A stretch of 64,000 nt of DNA, from contig JACKLY010000007.1 of NCBI GenBank assembly GCA_024235655.1, positions 62,001 to 126,000 on the forward strand, read 5' to 3'. The notes beneath the pieces were generated by a model. It was given only the letters and a program-made list of their open reading frames with translations. It did not search any database and was not told the origin of the DNA. Origin of the DNA: Zoogloeaceae bacterium. GTDB taxonomy: Bacteria; Pseudomonadota; Gammaproteobacteria; Burkholderiales; Rhodocyclaceae. Both the position numbers and the translations under genes were made by a program. This document shows positions 61,611 through 64,000 of this stretch, piece by piece; the first letter of the stretch is position 1, and every line of letters begins with the position of its first letter.

Positions 61611-62903
61611 TCAGGCTGCGCGTCTTGCTGCAGGGAAAACGGCCTTGAAGCAACTGCCTTCGCCACGGTTGCTAGTGATGTCCAGTACGGCCTGATGGCG
61701 TGAAAGCGCATGCTTGACGATGGCCAGACCAAGGCCGGTGCCGCCAGTCTCGCGCGAACGCCCCAGATCCGCCCGGTAGAAGCGCTCGGTCAGGCGCGGA
61801 ATGTGTTTGGGATCGATGCCGACCCCGTTGTCGGTAACCGAGTAGATGGACTGCTCGCCCTCCGTTTTCCAGTACAGGCTGATCTGACCGCCATCCGGCG
61901 TATAGCGGACAGCATTGGTCGCCAGATTGCCGAATGCACTGTGCAGTTCGGATTCTGATCCGTAGATATCGCCCGCCTCGATTTGCAGCGAAATGTGATG
62001 GCGGCCACCCGACAGCACTTCGGCATCCCGCTTCACATTGGCCAGCAGGGCAGACATGTTGATCCGGTCCCGCTCGGGCGGGGGCGGTGAGGATTCCAGC
62101 GTCGACAAGGTCAGCAGATCCTGGACAATCTGCTGCATCCGCACCGACTGATCGAACATCATGCCAAGGTAGCGTGCCTGCTCATCAGGCTCAAGATCAA
62201 GCTCCCGCAGGGTTTCGACAAAACCGCTGAGCACTGTCAGCGGTGTGCGCAATTCATGCGACACATTGGCCACGAAATCCCGGCGCATGTGATCCAGCCG
62301 CTCAATATCGGTGACATCACGCACCTGCAGAAGACGCTCATTACCCGCATAGGGCAGGACATGAACGGAAAGCACCCGGTCCTCCTGCCGCTCGATGCTC
62401 ATGCGCAACGGGCGCGAGTAATCCCCGGCCGCCAGATAGCTGACGAATTCCGGCTGACGAACCAGATTGGCAATGGGCAGCCCACGATCCACCTTCAGAT
62501 CGATGCCGAGCAACCGCTCAGCCGTACGGTTGCACCAGCCGATGCGGTTTCCCGAATCAAGCGTGACAATGCCATCGACAATGGCTTGCCCGGCCGCCGC
62601 CACCTGCTTCAAATCCTGGTCACGACGGGCAATATCGGCATGCAGCTGGCGCTCGTGACGAATCAGGCGTGAAAAAATTTCGTGCCAGATGCCATCGCCA
62701 TCGAGATCCCGATCAGGTGATGGATTTCGCGACCACGCTTCGAGGCGGAGGAAATACCCAAGGTGGCTGGCCATCTGCACCAGCAGGAAAACGGAAAAGA
62801 ACCCCCAGCCAAAGACTGGCGATACGAGCATGCCCAGCGCCAGCGCAATTGCCGCACCCACCGCTGTCTTGGCTACAACCTGAAAAAGCATGCTGTTCAC
62901 CAT
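61611..62903 (-). CDS. phoR: Phosphate regulon sensor histidine kinase
   Basis: The 430-residue product has two N-terminal transmembrane helices with almost no periplasmic loop (about 5-50), as in PhoR. A PAS domain (about 100-195) is followed by HisKA (phosphorylated His in VSHELRTPL near 216) and HATPase (N box, DNGVGIDPKHI near 367, and GGTGLGLAIV near 394). It phosphorylates PhoB under phosphate limitation, controlled by the Pst transporter through PhoU. The start at 62903 lacks a good ribosome-binding site; an ATG at 62891 is possible. It follows phoB by 6 bp. Confidence 0.95.
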   Translation of the reverse strand: MVNSMLFQVVAKTAVGAAIALALGMLVSPVFGWGFFSVFLLVQMASHLGYFLRLEAWSRNPSPDRDLDGDGIWHEIFSRLIRHERQLHADIARRDQDLKQVAAAGQAIVDGIVTLDSGNRIGWCNRTAERLLGIDLKVDRGLPIANLVRQPEFVSYLAAGDYSRPLRMSIERQEDRVLSVHVLPYAGNERLLQVRDVTDIERLDHMRRDFVANVSHELRTPLTVLSGFVETLRELDLEPDEQARYLGMMFDQSVRMQQIVQDLLTLSTLESSPPPPERDRINMSALLANVKRDAEVLSGGRHHISLQIEAGDIYGSESELHSAFGNLATNAVRYTPDGGQISLYWKTEGEQSIYSVTDNGVGIDPKHIPRLTERFYRADLGRSRETGGTGLGLAIVKHALSRHQAVLDITSNRGEGSCFKAVFPAARRAA

Positions 62904-62909
62904 TGATCG

Positions 62910-63596
62910 TCAGTTGCCGCGAAACCGGTAGCCTGTCCCGCGCACGGTTTCGACCCGCTCATGTTCGCCGGTGGGTTCAAGCACGGCACGCAGACGACGG
63001 ATGTGCACATCGACGGTACGCTCTTCGATGAACACATGGTCTCCCCATACTTCATCAAGCAACTGGGCACGGGAATAGACACGTTCGGGATGGCTCATGA
63101 AGAAAAGCAGCATGCGGAATTCGGTCGGACCCAGCTCGACCGGCTCGCCCGCTGCCGTGACCCGATGGGTGACCGGGTTCAGGCACAGCCGGCCGATGCT
63201 GATCTCATCGCCCGCCAGGTGTGGCTGGCGTCGGCGCAATACGGCGCGCACCCGGGCAATCAGTTCCTTGGGCGAGAATGGCTTGGTCACATAATCATCG
63301 GCACCGGCCTCCAGCCCCAGCACCTTGTCTTCCTCATGCACCCGGGCTGTCAACATGATGATCGGCAATTCGCGGGTTCGTTCATCGCCCCGCAGTCGCT
63401 TGGCCAGCGCAACGCCCGACTTGCCCGGCAGCATCCAGTCGAGGATCAGCAAATCAGGCAGCGCCGCATTGATCGCAGACTCTGCCTCTTCCGCACTGCT
63501 GGCGCGGACCACGAGAAATCCGTTGTGCTTGAGATTGATCGCCAGCAACTCCTGGATCGCCGGCTCGTCCTCAACCACCAGAATGGTCGGTGTCAC
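62910..63596 (-). CDS. phoB: Phosphate regulon response regulator
   Basis: This 228-residue OmpR-family regulator has a receiver domain (about 1-120) with the acidic pair in VVEDEPA, the phosphorylated Asp in LLILDWMLPGKSG (about 53) and Lys in YVTKPFSPKEL (about 105). The winged-helix DNA-binding domain (about 130-228) has VYSRAQLLDEVWGDHVFIEERTVDVHIRRLR. It binds Pho boxes. It lies between phoU and phoR in the order phoU-phoB-phoR, 2 bp after phoU. Confidence 0.97.
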   Translation of the reverse strand: MTPTILVVEDEPAIQELLAINLKHNGFLVVRASSAEEAESAINAALPDLLILDWMLPGKSGVALAKRLRGDERTRELPIIMLTARVHEEDKVLGLEAGADDYVTKPFSPKELIARVRAVLRRRQPHLAGDEISIGRLCLNPVTHRVTAAGEPVELGPTEFRMLLFFMSHPERVYSRAQLLDEVWGDHVFIEERTVDVHIRRLRAVLEPTGEHERVETVRGTGYRFRGN

Positions 63597-63598
63597 TG

Positions 63599-64000
63599 CT
63601 ACGCCTCCTTCCCGGTATGGCGGATGTCACGGCCTTCCGCGATGTAGATCACATGCTCGGCGACATTCTTGGCATGGTCGCCGATACGCTCGATCGAACG
63701 GCAGATCCAGATGATGTCCAGCGCAGTACTGATCGTGCGCGGGTCTTCCATCATGTAGGTAATCAACTGGCGTACCGTGGCCTTGAATTCGCTATCCACC
63801 TTGGCATCGGCATGAATCACCGCAGCTGCCTTGCTCGCATCCAAACGGGCAAAGCAATCCAGCGAATCGCGCAGCATGGTCACCGCTTCTTCCGCCACGT
63901 GCCGGACATCGGCTGCACGCGGCAGGCTGGGCAATCCATGCTCATGGACTCGCCGGGCCCCCTTGGCAATCTTTTTCGCTTCATCGCCAATGCGCTCGAG
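63599..64000 (-). CDS. phoU: Phosphate transport regulator PhoU, 3' part
   Basis: The frame is open to the last base of the window, so the 5' end lies beyond it; 133 residues are visible. Two copies of the PhoU helix motif are seen: LERIGDEAKKIAKGAR at the edge and IERIGDHAKNVAEHVIYIAEGRDIRH near the end. PhoU couples the Pst transporter to PhoR and restrains the Pho response. In many bacteria the upstream genes are pstSCAB. The stop is 2 bp before phoB. Confidence 0.96.
   Translation of the reverse strand, partial: LERIGDEAKKIAKGARRVHEHGLPSLPRAADVRHVAEEAVTMLRDSLDCFARLDASKAAAVIHADAKVDSEFKATVRQLITYMMEDPRTISTALDIIWICRSIERIGDHAKNVAEHVIYIAEGRDIRHTGKEA

Overview
The window reads as chromosomal DNA of a Gram-negative betaproteobacterium, most likely a Rhodocyclales member of the Dechloromonas/Azonexus type. 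This is an inference from gene content: a split rfaE2, a stand-alone lipoyl-domain-fused lpdA in an aceE-aceF-lpdA operon, an indolepyruvate:ferredoxin oxidoreductase, many c-di-GMP proteins and a polyphosphate/Pho block. Most of it is GC-rich and densely coded. Two stretches are visibly more AT-rich than their surroundings and hold unfamiliar genes: about 10.4-11.3 kb and about 43.9-46.7 kb. No insertion sequence, integrase, prophage gene, rRNA or CRISPR array was seen.

Layout. 0-7 kb: the end of a BON-domain protein gene, rfaE2 (LPS heptose activation), kup (K+ uptake), a secreted repeat protein, a three-gene MlaE/MlaD/lipoprotein lipid-transport cluster without its ATPase, and a free-standing CZB zinc-binding protein. 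7.3-10.3 kb: a glyoxylate/tartronate operon, hyi-glxR-ttuD. 10.4-12.3 kb: a WYL-TerB-like membrane-anchored protein and a LysR regulator. 12.6-18.7 kb: an RND pump with its adaptor, ssb and an MFS transporter. 18.7-24.6 kb: uvrA-dgkA-pepN. 24.6-31.3 kb: a K+ channel with RCK domains and a small membrane partner, a radical SAM protein, a coiled-coil protein, tpx, azlCD, marC, tRNA-Ala(CGC) and phhB. 31.3-34.7 kb: folD-purE-purK-tsaC. 34.8-43.8 kb: iorAB, divergent from the pyruvate dehydrogenase operon aceE-aceF-lpdA, with a consensus FNR/Anr site between them.

43.9-46.7 kb is the least explained part: a secreted trypsin-like protease, a lipoprotein, and a paralogue of the protease that has lost the catalytic serine. 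They are preceded by a sigma-70 promoter and an almost perfect 25-bp palindrome. 46.9-52.2 kb: a methyltransferase, small DUF proteins, an aldehyde dehydrogenase with DUF779, and a divergent AcoR-type sigma-54 activator with a recognisable sigma-54 promoter.

52.4-64 kb: apart from one 56-aa gene, everything is on the minus strand and deals with phosphate or signalling: phoU-phoB-phoR, a Cache-GGDEF diguanylate cyclase, PPK2, an SBP-PAS-GGDEF-EAL sensor, a PlcP-like metallophosphoesterase, an Agt-like lipid glycosyltransferase and SixA. The layout suggests a neighbourhood linking phosphate limitation, polyphosphate, membrane lipid remodelling and c-di-GMP. Where the first ATG was not the best start, starts were moved to one with a ribosome-binding site, a signal peptide or an operon overlap.
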